From JAQSWP01 sp040255215 (GTDB lineage Bacteria > Pseudomonadota > Alphaproteobacteria > Reyranellales > JAQSWP01), in contig JBDZUM010000061.1 of NCBI GenBank assembly GCA_040255215.1, forward strand, positions 1 to 23,159: DNA of 23,159 bases, written 5' to 3'. The notes below the pieces were generated by a model. It worked only from the letters and a program-made list of their open reading frames with translations, had not been told where the DNA came from and made no database searches. The position numbers were made by a program, and so were the translations under genes. Of this stretch, positions 15,463 to 23,159 are shown one piece after another (position 1 is the stretch's first letter; every line of letters begins with the position of its first letter).

Positions 15463-16710
15463 TCATGCCTCCGCGAGAGCCTGCCGCCAGCGGGACATGT
15501 CGGCATCCTGCCGCGGCGCGGGTTGCGACAGGACGCGGGCCAGCGCCGCGAGACTGTCGAGATTGTGGACCGGGCGGAACTCGTCGACATGCGGCAGCAT
15601 CGCCCGATTGCCCTGTGATTTGGGTGCGAAGGCGTCGTAGCGCAACAGCGGATTGAGCCAGATCAGCCGGCGGCAGGAGCGGTGCAGCCGCTCCATCTCG
15701 CGCGCCAGGCCCGGCCCGCCCTCGCGGTCCAGCCCATCGGAAATCAGCAGCACCACGGCGCCCTGCCCCAGCACGCGACGGTTCCAGTGACGGTTGAATT
15801 GGTGCAGGCAGTGGCCGATGCGGGTGCCGCCCGACCAGTCGTCGGCCTGTTCGCTCGCCCTGGCCAGCGCCACGTCGACATCGCGATAGCGCAGGGCACG
15901 GGTGACGTTGGTCAGCCGCGTGCCGAACAGGAAGCAATGCACCCGGTCGCGGTCATTGGTCAGCACATGCATGAAATGCAGGAACATGCGGCTGTACTGG
16001 CTCATCGAGCCGGAGATGTCGCACAGCACGACAAGCGGCGGCGTGCGCTCGCGGCGGCTCTTGCGGGCCAGCGCGATCAGGCCGGGGCTGCGCAGGCTGC
16101 GACGCAAGGTGGCGCGCATGTCGATCCGCGCGCCGCGCCGGTCGGTGGCGAACCGACGGGTCGGCACATCGGCGATCGGCAAGCGCAGACGCTGGATCGC
16201 GCGCAGGGCGGCATCGGCTTCCGCCTGCGACATCTGCTCGAAATCCTTCTTCTGCAGCAGCTCGCGGTCGGAGAAGGTCAGCGTGGCGTCGATCTCGACT
16301 TCCGGCGGCTCCTGCTCCTCGCCCGGCCCGTGATCGTCGTTGGCCGGCCGCAAGGCCTCGGCCAGACGCCGATTGATCTCCTCGCGCCGGTCCTCCTCCT
16401 GGTCGGTCTTCATGGTCGGCAGCAGCAGCGACAGCATCTTTTCGAGCAGGCGCGGATTGCGCCAGAAGATGTGGAAGGCCTGGTCGAACAGGGCCCGCTG
16501 GTCCTGCCGGTTGACGAACACAGAATGGAGGGTCCAGTAGAAATCGTCGCGCCGGGCGACGCCGGCGGCCTCGACCGCCCTCACCGCCTCGATCACCCTG
16601 CCGGGCCCGATCGGCAGGCCGGCACGGCGCAGGGTGCGGGCGAAATGGGCGATGTTGTCGGCCAGCCGCCCTTCGCCGATCTGGGTCGATGCCGTGTAGA
16701 TGTCGGTCAT
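15463..16710 (-). CDS. coxE: CoxE-like VWA domain protein, Mo-hydroxylase maturation factor
   Basis: The 415-residue cytosolic protein has an all-helical N-terminal part with a charged linker at about 100-140, then a von Willebrand A domain. The metal-ion-dependent adhesion site is complete: DISGSMS at 231-237, SGGTRIG at 293-299 and SDGLD at 324-328. CoxE-type proteins act with the MoxR ATPase CoxD in assembling the active site of CO-dehydrogenase-like enzymes. The ATG lies six bases after the coxD stop, with GGAGG inside the coxD end, so the two are coupled. The gene is in the same operon as xdhC and the cofactor genes, which supports this job rather than another VWA/MoxR role. Confidence 0.9.
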   Translation of the reverse strand: MTDIYTASTQIGEGRLADNIAHFARTLRRAGLPIGPGRVIEAVRAVEAAGVARRDDFYWTLHSVFVNRQDQRALFDQAFHIFWRNPRLLEKMLSLLLPTMKTDQEEDRREEINRRLAEALRPANDDHGPGEEQEPPEVEIDATLTFSDRELLQKKDFEQMSQAEADAALRAIQRLRLPIADVPTRRFATDRRGARIDMRATLRRSLRSPGLIALARKSRRERTPPLVVLCDISGSMSQYSRMFLHFMHVLTNDRDRVHCFLFGTRLTNVTRALRYRDVDVALARASEQADDWSGGTRIGHCLHQFNRHWNRRVLGQGAVVLLISDGLDREGGPGLAREMERLHRSCRRLIWLNPLLRYDAFAPKSQGNRAMLPHVDEFRPVHNLDSLAALARVLSQPAPRQDADMSRWRQALAEA

Positions 16711-16716
16711 GCCGGA

Positions 16717-17643
<927 letters not shown>

Positions 17644-17790
17644 TCCGATGCGCGAAAGCCCGCCGATTCTAGCGCAAAAAAGCCTAGGCGGGACAAGGGT
17701 TTCGCATGCGTTTTGCGGCCGTTTGCCTTGCGCCTGACAGGACGGAGGCGATAATGGCCGCCGGGAGCCAACGCCAGATCAGGGAAAGTC
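17644..17790. promoter_or_regulatory. divergent control region between coxD operon and GST gene
   Basis: This 147-bp gap has promoters for both directions. Toward the GST gene, TTGCGC at 17728-17733 and GATAAT at 17750-17755 are 16 bases apart, a good sigma-70 match that would start transcription near 17762. Toward coxD, the minus strand shows TAGAAT (17671-17666) preceded by a T-run and by TTGTCC at 19 bases, a poorer match. An eight-base palindrome, GCCTAGGC, lies at 17682-17689 between them and could be an operator, though it is short. Confidence 0.45.
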
Positions 17791-18402
17791 ATGAAACTTT
17801 ACGACAGCAAGACCGCGCCAAACCCGCGCCGCGTGCGCATCTTCCTCGCCGAAAAGGGCATCACCGTGCCGACCGAGCAGGTCGATATCGCCGGCAAGCA
17901 GAACCGCACGCCCGAATACGCCAAGAAGAACCCGATGATGGGCGTTCCCATTCTCGAGCTGGACGACGGCACCGTGATCTCGGAAACCATGGCGATCTGC
18001 CGCTATTTCGAGGAAACCCAGCCCAACCCGCCGCTGATGGGCAAGGACGCCAAGGACCGCGCCGTGGTCGAGATGTGGAACCGGCGCATGGAGCTCAACG
18101 TGATGAACTGCATCACCAGCGCCTTCCGCCACGGCAATGCGTTTTTCGCCGGCCGCATCACCCAGGTTCCGGCCTATGCCGAGCAGTGCCTGAAGGAGGC
18201 GCCGGCCACGTTCGATTTCCTCGACGAGGTGCTGGGCAAGACGAAATACATCGCCGGCGACAGTTTTTCGGTCGCCGACATCACCGCGCTGTGCACGGTC
18301 GACTTCGCCCGCGTGCTGCGGCTGAAGATCGATCCGGAGAAGCACAAGAACCTGGCGCGCTGGCACGCCGAGGTTTCCGCCCGGCCCAGCGCCCAGGCCT
18401 GA
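17791..18402 (+). CDS. glutathione S-transferase family protein
   Basis: The 203-residue cytosolic protein has the two GST domains. The thioredoxin-like part shows the start MKLYDSKTAPNPRRVRIFLA, the cis-proline in GVPILELDDG (P53) and the glutathione gamma-glutamyl motif SETMAI (E65-T66). The helical domain carries the N-capping box SVADITA near residue 160. Members conjugate glutathione to electrophiles or reduce peroxides; the exact class and substrate are not clear. AGGGAAAG precedes the ATG. It is followed by a hairpin and then the SDR gene on the same strand, and lies between the two arms of the Mo-hydroxylase system. Confidence 0.92.
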   Translation: MKLYDSKTAPNPRRVRIFLAEKGITVPTEQVDIAGKQNRTPEYAKKNPMMGVPILELDDGTVISETMAICRYFEETQPNPPLMGKDAKDRAVVEMWNRRMELNVMNCITSAFRHGNAFFAGRITQVPAYAEQCLKEAPATFDFLDEVLGKTKYIAGDSFSVADITALCTVDFARVLRLKIDPEKHKNLARWHAEVSARPSAQA

Positions 18403-18408
18403 CGATGC

Positions 18409-18429
18409 GGGGCCGCCAATGGCGGCCCC
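18409..18429 (+). terminator. GC hairpin between GST and SDR genes
   Basis: GGGGCCGCC at 18409-18417 pairs perfectly with 18421-18429 around a three-base loop, just after the GST stop. The following bases (GATCTCTT) form only a weak pyrimidine tail, so it may be a leaky terminator that lowers read-through into the SDR gene. Confidence 0.5.
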
Positions 18430-18454
18430 GATCTCTTCGCCATGGAAGGACATC

Positions 18455-19291
18455 ATGCTCGAGCTGGCCGGCAAGACGGCATTCGTGACCGGCGGCGCGA
18501 GCGGCATCGGCCTAGCATTGGGCCGCGCTTTCGCCCAGGCCGGCATGAAAGTGATGCTGGCCGATATCGAGGCGCCGGCGCTGGCGGTGGCCGTCGATAG
18601 CCTGCAGGCGTTTGCGCCGAAGATCCGCAGCGTCGTTTGCGACGTCAGCGACGTAGACAGCGTCGAGCGCGCCGCCCAGGCGACCTATGAGGCCTTCGGC
18701 AACGTCCATGTTGTTTGCAACAATGCCGGGGTTGCCGCCGGCGGCGGCTCGCTCGACACGTGGCGCTGGATACTCGACGTCAATCTGATGGGCGTATTGC
18801 ACGGCATCCACATTTTACTGCCGCATATGCAGAAGCACGGCGAAGGCGGCCATATCGTCAATACCGCCTCCATGGCGGGATTGCAGAGCAATCTCGGCTT
18901 CAATCCTTACGCCACCAGCAAATACGCCGTGGTCGCCATGTCGGAAGGGCTGGCCAAGGAACTGGCGGGCTCGAACATCGGCGTAACCGTGCTGTGCCCC
19001 GGCTATGTGCGCACCGAAATCGGGCAAAGCGGCCGCAACCGACCGCAGCGCTACGGGCCGTCGCCGGTACTCGATCCGGCGAGCCCAGGCGGCATGCTCG
19101 TCGCCGAGATCGCCCGCAAACTGCAGGCCGGACTCGATCCGGCAGAGGTCGCGGCGCAAACCCTGGCCGCGATCCGCGCCAACCGGCTCTATGTCTTCAC
19201 CCATCCGGAGATGCGCGACGAGGTCGAGGAGAGGTTCGCCGCTATTCTGGCAGCGCTGGACGAAGCCGAATCCGGTCAGACGAACAAATAA
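18455..19291 (+). CDS. short-chain dehydrogenase/reductase (SDR) family oxidoreductase
   Basis: The 278-residue protein is a classical SDR with all key motifs: TGGASGIG at 12-19, D37 after the second strand (favouring NAD(H)), NNAG at 89-92, N110, and the catalytic S139-Y152-K156 set (ASMAG, YATSK). It is expected to oxidise an alcohol or reduce a ketone; the substrate is unknown. The ATG at 18455 has GGAAGGA just upstream and begins the protein a few residues before the glycine motif as usual; the ATG at 18419 would start inside the hairpin. Convergent with coxM across a terminator. Confidence 0.93.
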   Translation: MLELAGKTAFVTGGASGIGLALGRAFAQAGMKVMLADIEAPALAVAVDSLQAFAPKIRSVVCDVSDVDSVERAAQATYEAFGNVHVVCNNAGVAAGGGSLDTWRWILDVNLMGVLHGIHILLPHMQKHGEGGHIVNTASMAGLQSNLGFNPYATSKYAVVAMSEGLAKELAGSNIGVTVLCPGYVRTEIGQSGRNRPQRYGPSPVLDPASPGGMLVAEIARKLQAGLDPAEVAAQTLAAIRANRLYVFTHPEMRDEVEERFAAILAALDEAESGQTNK

Positions 19292-19304
19292 GTCGAACCA
19301 ATAA

Positions 19305-19329
19305 AAAGGGAGGCGAAGCGCCTCCCTTT
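19305..19329. terminator. bidirectional intrinsic terminator between SDR and coxM
   Basis: AAAGGGAGGCG at 19305-19315 pairs perfectly with 19319-19329 around a three-base loop; the core is the very stable GCGAAGC mini-hairpin. On the minus strand the stem is followed by a TTTTTATT tail, a strong intrinsic terminator for coxSLM. On the plus strand the tail is TTTCTC, which would serve the SDR gene less well. Confidence 0.88.
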
Positions 19330-19355
19330 CTCATTCGCTCAGGCGAAAGTCCGGA

Positions 19356-20150
19356 CTACTTGGCAGCCTCGACCGCGCGTCGCGCCATGACGTTGACCAG
19401 ATGCGCCCGGTATTCCGCGCTGCCGTGGATATCCGAGTTCAGGCCGCTGGCCGGCACTTTGACGCCCTCGATCGCCTTGGCGGAGAAGTCCTTCGCCAGC
19501 GCATCCTCCATCGCCTTGACGCGGAAGACGCTGGGGCCGGCGCCGGTCACCGCCACACGCACGCCCGACGCCGTCTTGGCGACCAGCACGCCGACCATGG
19601 CGAAGCGCGAGGCGGGATTGCGGAACTTCACGTAGGCGGCCTTCTCCGGCGCGGGGAAGGATACCGAGACGATCAGCTCGCCTTCCTTCAGGGCGGTGGT
19701 GAAGATGCCCTTGAAGAAGTCGTCGCCGGCGATGCTGCGCTCGTTGGTCTTGACCGTGGCGCCCAGCCCGACGATGGCGGCCGGATAGTCGGCGGCCGGA
19801 TCGGCATTGGCGATCGAGCCGCCCAGCGTACCGACGTTGCGCACCTGCGGATCGCCGATCACCTTGGCCATCTCGCTCAGCGCCGGGATGGTCTTAGCGA
19901 CGTCGGCCGAGTTCGCGACCTCCGCGTGCTTGGTCATGGCGCCGATGGTGACGGTCTTGCCGTCGACCTTGATGCCCTGCAGTTCGGCGACGCCGGACAG
20001 GTCGATCAGGTCGGAGGGCTGCGCCAGGCGTTGCTTCAAGGTCGGGATCAGCGTCTGGCCGCCGGCGATCAGCTTGCCGTCGGAGGCCTTCTTCAGAGCC
20101 GCCACCGCATCGGCGACGCTCTTGGGACGATGGTAGTCGAAATTGTACAT
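19356..20150 (-). CDS. coxM: CO-dehydrogenase-like medium subunit, FAD-binding (CoxM)
   Basis: The 264-residue protein is the flavin subunit of a molybdenum hydroxylase. The two FAD-binding motifs are AGGQTLIP at 29-36 (AGGHSLLP in form I CoxM) and GTLGGSIANADPAADYPA at 107-124. It passes electrons from the iron-sulfur subunit to the physiological acceptor. The ATG is preceded by GGGGAGG in the 14-base gap after coxL, so it is translated from the same message. It is the last gene of coxS-L-M and is followed by a strong terminator. The length is slightly short for the family (about 265-290). Confidence 0.93.
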   Translation of the reverse strand: MYNFDYHRPKSVADAVAALKKASDGKLIAGGQTLIPTLKQRLAQPSDLIDLSGVAELQGIKVDGKTVTIGAMTKHAEVANSADVAKTIPALSEMAKVIGDPQVRNVGTLGGSIANADPAADYPAAIVGLGATVKTNERSIAGDDFFKGIFTTALKEGELIVSVSFPAPEKAAYVKFRNPASRFAMVGVLVAKTASGVRVAVTGAGPSVFRVKAMEDALAKDFSAKAIEGVKVPASGLNSDIHGSAEYRAHLVNVMARRAVEAAK

Positions 20151-20164
20151 GTTCTAGGCCTCCC

Positions 20165-22549
20165 CTATTCTGCGGCCATCTTGGTGTTCGCCTGCTGGAT
20201 CGCCTGCCACACCCGCGCCGGCGTTGCCGGCATGTCGATGCTCTGCACGCCGACCGGCGCCAACGCATCGTGGATCGCGTTCATCACGGCAGCCGGCGCG
20301 GCAATGGCGCCGGCCTCGCCGCAGCCCTTGACGCCCAGCGGGTTGTGCGGGCACGGCGTGATCTGGTAGCCGACGTCGAAGCTCGGCAGATCGTCGGCGC
20401 GCGGCATGGTGTAGTCCATGTACGAACCCGACAGGAGCTGGCCGCTCTTCTCGTCGTAGACGCCATGCTCGAGCAGCGCCTGGCCGATGCCCTGGCCGAT
20501 GCCGCCATGCACCTGGCCTTCGACGATCATCGGATTGATGATGTTGCCGAAATCGTCGACCGCGGTGAACTTGGCGATGCTGGCGACGCCGGTGTCGGGA
20601 TCGACCTCGACCTCGCAGACATGCACCCCGGCCGGATAGGTGAAGTTGGCCGGATCGTAGAAGGCGTTCTCGTCCATGCCCGGCTCCAGCTCGTTGAGCG
20701 GGTAGTTGTGCGGCACGTAGGCCGAGAACACGACGCCGGCCAGCGGCACCGACTTGTCGGTGCCGGCGACCGTGAAGGTGCCGTCCTTGAACTCGATGTC
20801 GGCAGCCGACGCCTCGAGCATGTGGGCGGCGATCTTCTTGCCCTTGGCGACGATCTTGTCGCAGGCCTTGACGATGGCCGAGCCGCCGACCGCCAGCGAG
20901 CGCGAACCGTAGGTGCCCATGCCGAACGGCACCGAGGCCGTATCGCCGTGGATCACCTCGATCTGCTCGATCGGCACGCCGAGATGGTTCGACACCACCT
21001 GGGCGAAGGTCGTCTCATGCCCCTGCCCATGGCTGTGCGAGCCGGTATAGACCTGCACGTTGCCGGTCGGGTTGAAGCGGACCTGCGCCGATTCCCACTG
21101 CCCGACGCCGGCGCCCAGCGAGCCGACGACGGCCGACGGCGCCAGGCCGCAGGCCTCGATATAGGCCGACAGGCCGATGCCGCGCAGCTTGCCCTTGGCT
21201 TTCGACTCGGCACGGCGTTTCTCGAAGCCGGCATAGTCGGCCAGCTCGAGCGCCTTGCTCATGGCTCCCGCGTAGTTGCCGGAATCGTAGGTCAGCGCCA
21301 CCGGCGTCTGGTACGGGTAGGCATCGGTGGCGATGAAGTTGCGCCGCCGCAGCTCGGCCTTGTCGATCTTCAGGTCGCGCGCCGCCTGCTCGACGATGCG
21401 CTCCAGCACGAAGGTCGCCTCGGGACGGCCGGCGCCACGATAGGCGTCAACCGGCGCGGTGTTGGTGAACACCGACTTCACGTTCACGTGGATGGCCGGG
21501 GTGGTGTACTGACCGGCCAGCAGGGTGCCGTAGAGATAGGTCGGCACCGCGGTGGCGAAGGTCGAGAGATAGGCGCCCATATTGGCGATGGTGTCGACCT
21601 TCAGGGCCAGGAACTTGCCATCCTTGTCGAGCGCCAGCTCGGCATGGGTGACATGGTCGCGGCCATGCGCGTCGCTGACGAAGGACTCGTTGCGCTCCGC
21701 CGTCCACTTGATCGGCCGCCCGACCTTGGCCGAGGCCCAGGTCAGCAGCGTCTCCTCCGAGTAGATGAAGATCTTCGAACCGAAACCGCCGCCGACGTCG
21801 GGCGCGATCACCCGCAGCTTGTGCTCGGGGATGCCGAGCACGAAGGCCGACAGCACCAGCCGCGTCACGTGCGGGTTCTGCGACGTCGTCCACAGCGTGT
21901 ACTGGCCGGTGCCGGCGTCGTATTCCGCCGCCGCCGCGCGCGGCTCCATGGCGTTGGGAATAAGCCGGTTGTTGACCAGGTCGACCTTGGCCACGTGAGC
22001 GGCCTTGGCGAAGGCGGCGTCGACGGCGGCCTTGTCGCCCAGCTCCCAGTCGTAGCAAAGATTGCCCGGTGCCTCGGCGTGAAGCTGTGGCGCCGATTTG
22101 GCCAGCGCCTTGGCCGGATTGACGACCGACGGCAGCTCTTCGTAGTCGACCGCGATCGTCTCGGCCGCGTCCTTGGCCTGCGCCGCCGTTTCGGCGATCA
22201 CCATCGCCACCGGATCGCCGACGTGGCGCACCGTGTCGAGCGCCAGGGCCGGATGCGGCGGCGCCTTGTGCGGCTCGCCGTTCTTGTCCTTGACCACCCA
22301 GCCGCAGATCAGGCTGCCGACCTTCGCTTCAGCGATGTCGGCGCCGGTGAAGACGGCCAGCACGCCGGGGGCCGATTTCGCCGCCGCGGCGTCGATCTTA
22401 CGGATTTTCGCATGCGCGTGCGGCGAGCGGAGGAAGAAAGCGTAGGTCTGCCGGTTGCGCTGCAGATCGTCGGTGTAGTGGCCGTTGCCGGTAAGAAATC
22501 TCTGGTCTTCCTTGCGCGCCACGCGCGCGCCGATTCCCTTCTCGCCCAT
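20165..22549 (-). CDS. coxL: CO-dehydrogenase-like large subunit, molybdopterin-binding, form II (CoxL)
   Basis: The 794-residue catalytic subunit holds the molybdenum cytosine dinucleotide cofactor. The active-site loop reads AYRGAGR at 369-375, the form II signature; form I CO dehydrogenases have AYxCSFR with the copper-binding cysteine, which is absent here. Other marks are DVGGGFGSK (251-259), TGSHSHGQGHETTF (502-515) and KGCGEAG (741-747) with the catalytic glutamate E745. Form II enzymes are mostly of unknown substrate and include aromatic, purine-alkaloid and aldehyde hydroxylases, so CO oxidation is doubtful. The ATG at 22549 follows the coxS stop by one base. No signal peptide is seen, so it is cytosolic. 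Confidence 0.93.
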   Translation of the reverse strand: MGEKGIGARVARKEDQRFLTGNGHYTDDLQRNRQTYAFFLRSPHAHAKIRKIDAAAAKSAPGVLAVFTGADIAEAKVGSLICGWVVKDKNGEPHKAPPHPALALDTVRHVGDPVAMVIAETAAQAKDAAETIAVDYEELPSVVNPAKALAKSAPQLHAEAPGNLCYDWELGDKAAVDAAFAKAAHVAKVDLVNNRLIPNAMEPRAAAAEYDAGTGQYTLWTTSQNPHVTRLVLSAFVLGIPEHKLRVIAPDVGGGFGSKIFIYSEETLLTWASAKVGRPIKWTAERNESFVSDAHGRDHVTHAELALDKDGKFLALKVDTIANMGAYLSTFATAVPTYLYGTLLAGQYTTPAIHVNVKSVFTNTAPVDAYRGAGRPEATFVLERIVEQAARDLKIDKAELRRRNFIATDAYPYQTPVALTYDSGNYAGAMSKALELADYAGFEKRRAESKAKGKLRGIGLSAYIEACGLAPSAVVGSLGAGVGQWESAQVRFNPTGNVQVYTGSHSHGQGHETTFAQVVSNHLGVPIEQIEVIHGDTASVPFGMGTYGSRSLAVGGSAIVKACDKIVAKGKKIAAHMLEASAADIEFKDGTFTVAGTDKSVPLAGVVFSAYVPHNYPLNELEPGMDENAFYDPANFTYPAGVHVCEVEVDPDTGVASIAKFTAVDDFGNIINPMIVEGQVHGGIGQGIGQALLEHGVYDEKSGQLLSGSYMDYTMPRADDLPSFDVGYQITPCPHNPLGVKGCGEAGAIAAPAAVMNAIHDALAPVGVQSIDMPATPARVWQAIQQANTKMAAE

Positions 22550-22550
22550 G

Positions 22551-23033
<483 letters not shown>

Positions 23034-23159
23034 GTGCGTTCCTCCCTCTCTTGGTACGCCTGACGCGCTCGGGAGGGATCACACTCGCGGCAACCTCCCC
23101 ACCGGCAGCCGAAAGTCTTTCTCTTTCAAGGGGCGCGGTCAAGCAACAAGCCCGCGACA
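23034..23159 (-). promoter_or_regulatory. leader / promoter region of coxSLM
   Basis: No gene is seen in the last 126 bases. On the minus strand the region should carry the coxS promoter; I find no convincing -35/-10 pair. Three short segments are mutually complementary in the transcript: GGGAGG (from 23099-23094), CCUCCC (23076-23071) and GGGAGG at the coxS ribosome site (23046-23041). The middle one can pair with either neighbour. Confidence 0.4.

Noticed and set aside
20165..22549. Calling the coxSLM product an aerobic CO dehydrogenase
   Set aside because: The copper-binding AYxCSFR loop is absent; AYRGAGR is form II, for which CO as the physiological substrate is not established.
23082..23107. 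Sigma-54-like GG-N10-GC spacing and a GTG-TGA start-stop codon pair in the coxS leader
   Set aside because: The GG/GC spacing matches but the rest of the -24/-12 consensus is poor, and the two-codon frame is expected by chance; neither is strong enough to annotate.

Overview
The window is GC-rich bacterial chromosome with tightly packed genes on both strands. ParE, a PyrD of the membrane-bound class-2 sequence family, the Mo-hydroxylase genes with split XdhC proteins and the codon usage all fit an alphaproteobacterium (Rhodospirillales/Hyphomicrobiales-like). That placement is inference; there is no rRNA or tRNA here to confirm it. I see no insertion sequence, phage gene, CRISPR array or tRNA.

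Layout. (1) 1-1671: the C-terminal end of an amidase (+) runs tail-to-tail into a DMT/EamA transporter (-), followed by a small low-affinity iron permease family protein (-). (2) 1731-3703: a minus-strand operon of YciA-like acyl-CoA thioesterase, an exported DUF1007 protein with an EF-hand-like loop, and a NicO/RcnA-type nickel/cobalt exporter with a His-rich loop. (3) 3808-7521: plus-strand parE, a small exported protein of unknown function, and pyrD, whose catalytic Ser position carries Cys. (4) 7526-8959: a DHA2-type MFS transporter (-). (5) 17643-9077: a long minus-strand gene string, coxD (MoxR AAA+), coxE (VWA), two XdhC pieces, a molybdopterin-binding/MocA-like nucleotidyltransferase fusion, sufS, a SufU-like protein and a large exported DUF4139 protein. 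Junctions are 4-bp ATGA overlaps or gaps of 0-13 bp. (6) 17791-19291: plus-strand glutathione S-transferase and short-chain dehydrogenase. (7) 23033-19356: minus-strand coxS-coxL-coxM, a three-subunit molybdenum hydroxylase of the form II (AYRGAGR) CO-dehydrogenase-like type, closed by a strong terminator.

How the parts fit. Regions 5 and 7 together look like one enzyme and its assembly line. CoxS/L/M form the iron-sulfur, molybdenum and FAD subunits. CoxD/CoxE are the AAA+/VWA maturation pair. The MocA-like protein would make the cytidine dinucleotide form of the cofactor, and the XdhC proteins would hold it. SufS plus SufU, encoded in the same string without any SufBCD, are well placed to supply sulfur for the Mo-sulfido ligand. 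The physical substrate is not readable from sequence: form II enzymes include many with unknown substrates, and CO oxidation should not be assumed. The adjacent GST and SDR could act on the same substrate pathway.

The most interesting points are the self-contained Mo-hydroxylase maturation operon with its own SufS-SufU pair, the Cys-type PyrD, the DUF1007/NicO metal-export pair, and three mutually complementary segments in the coxS leader that could switch its ribosome binding site. No gene-free stretch exceeds 300 bases.
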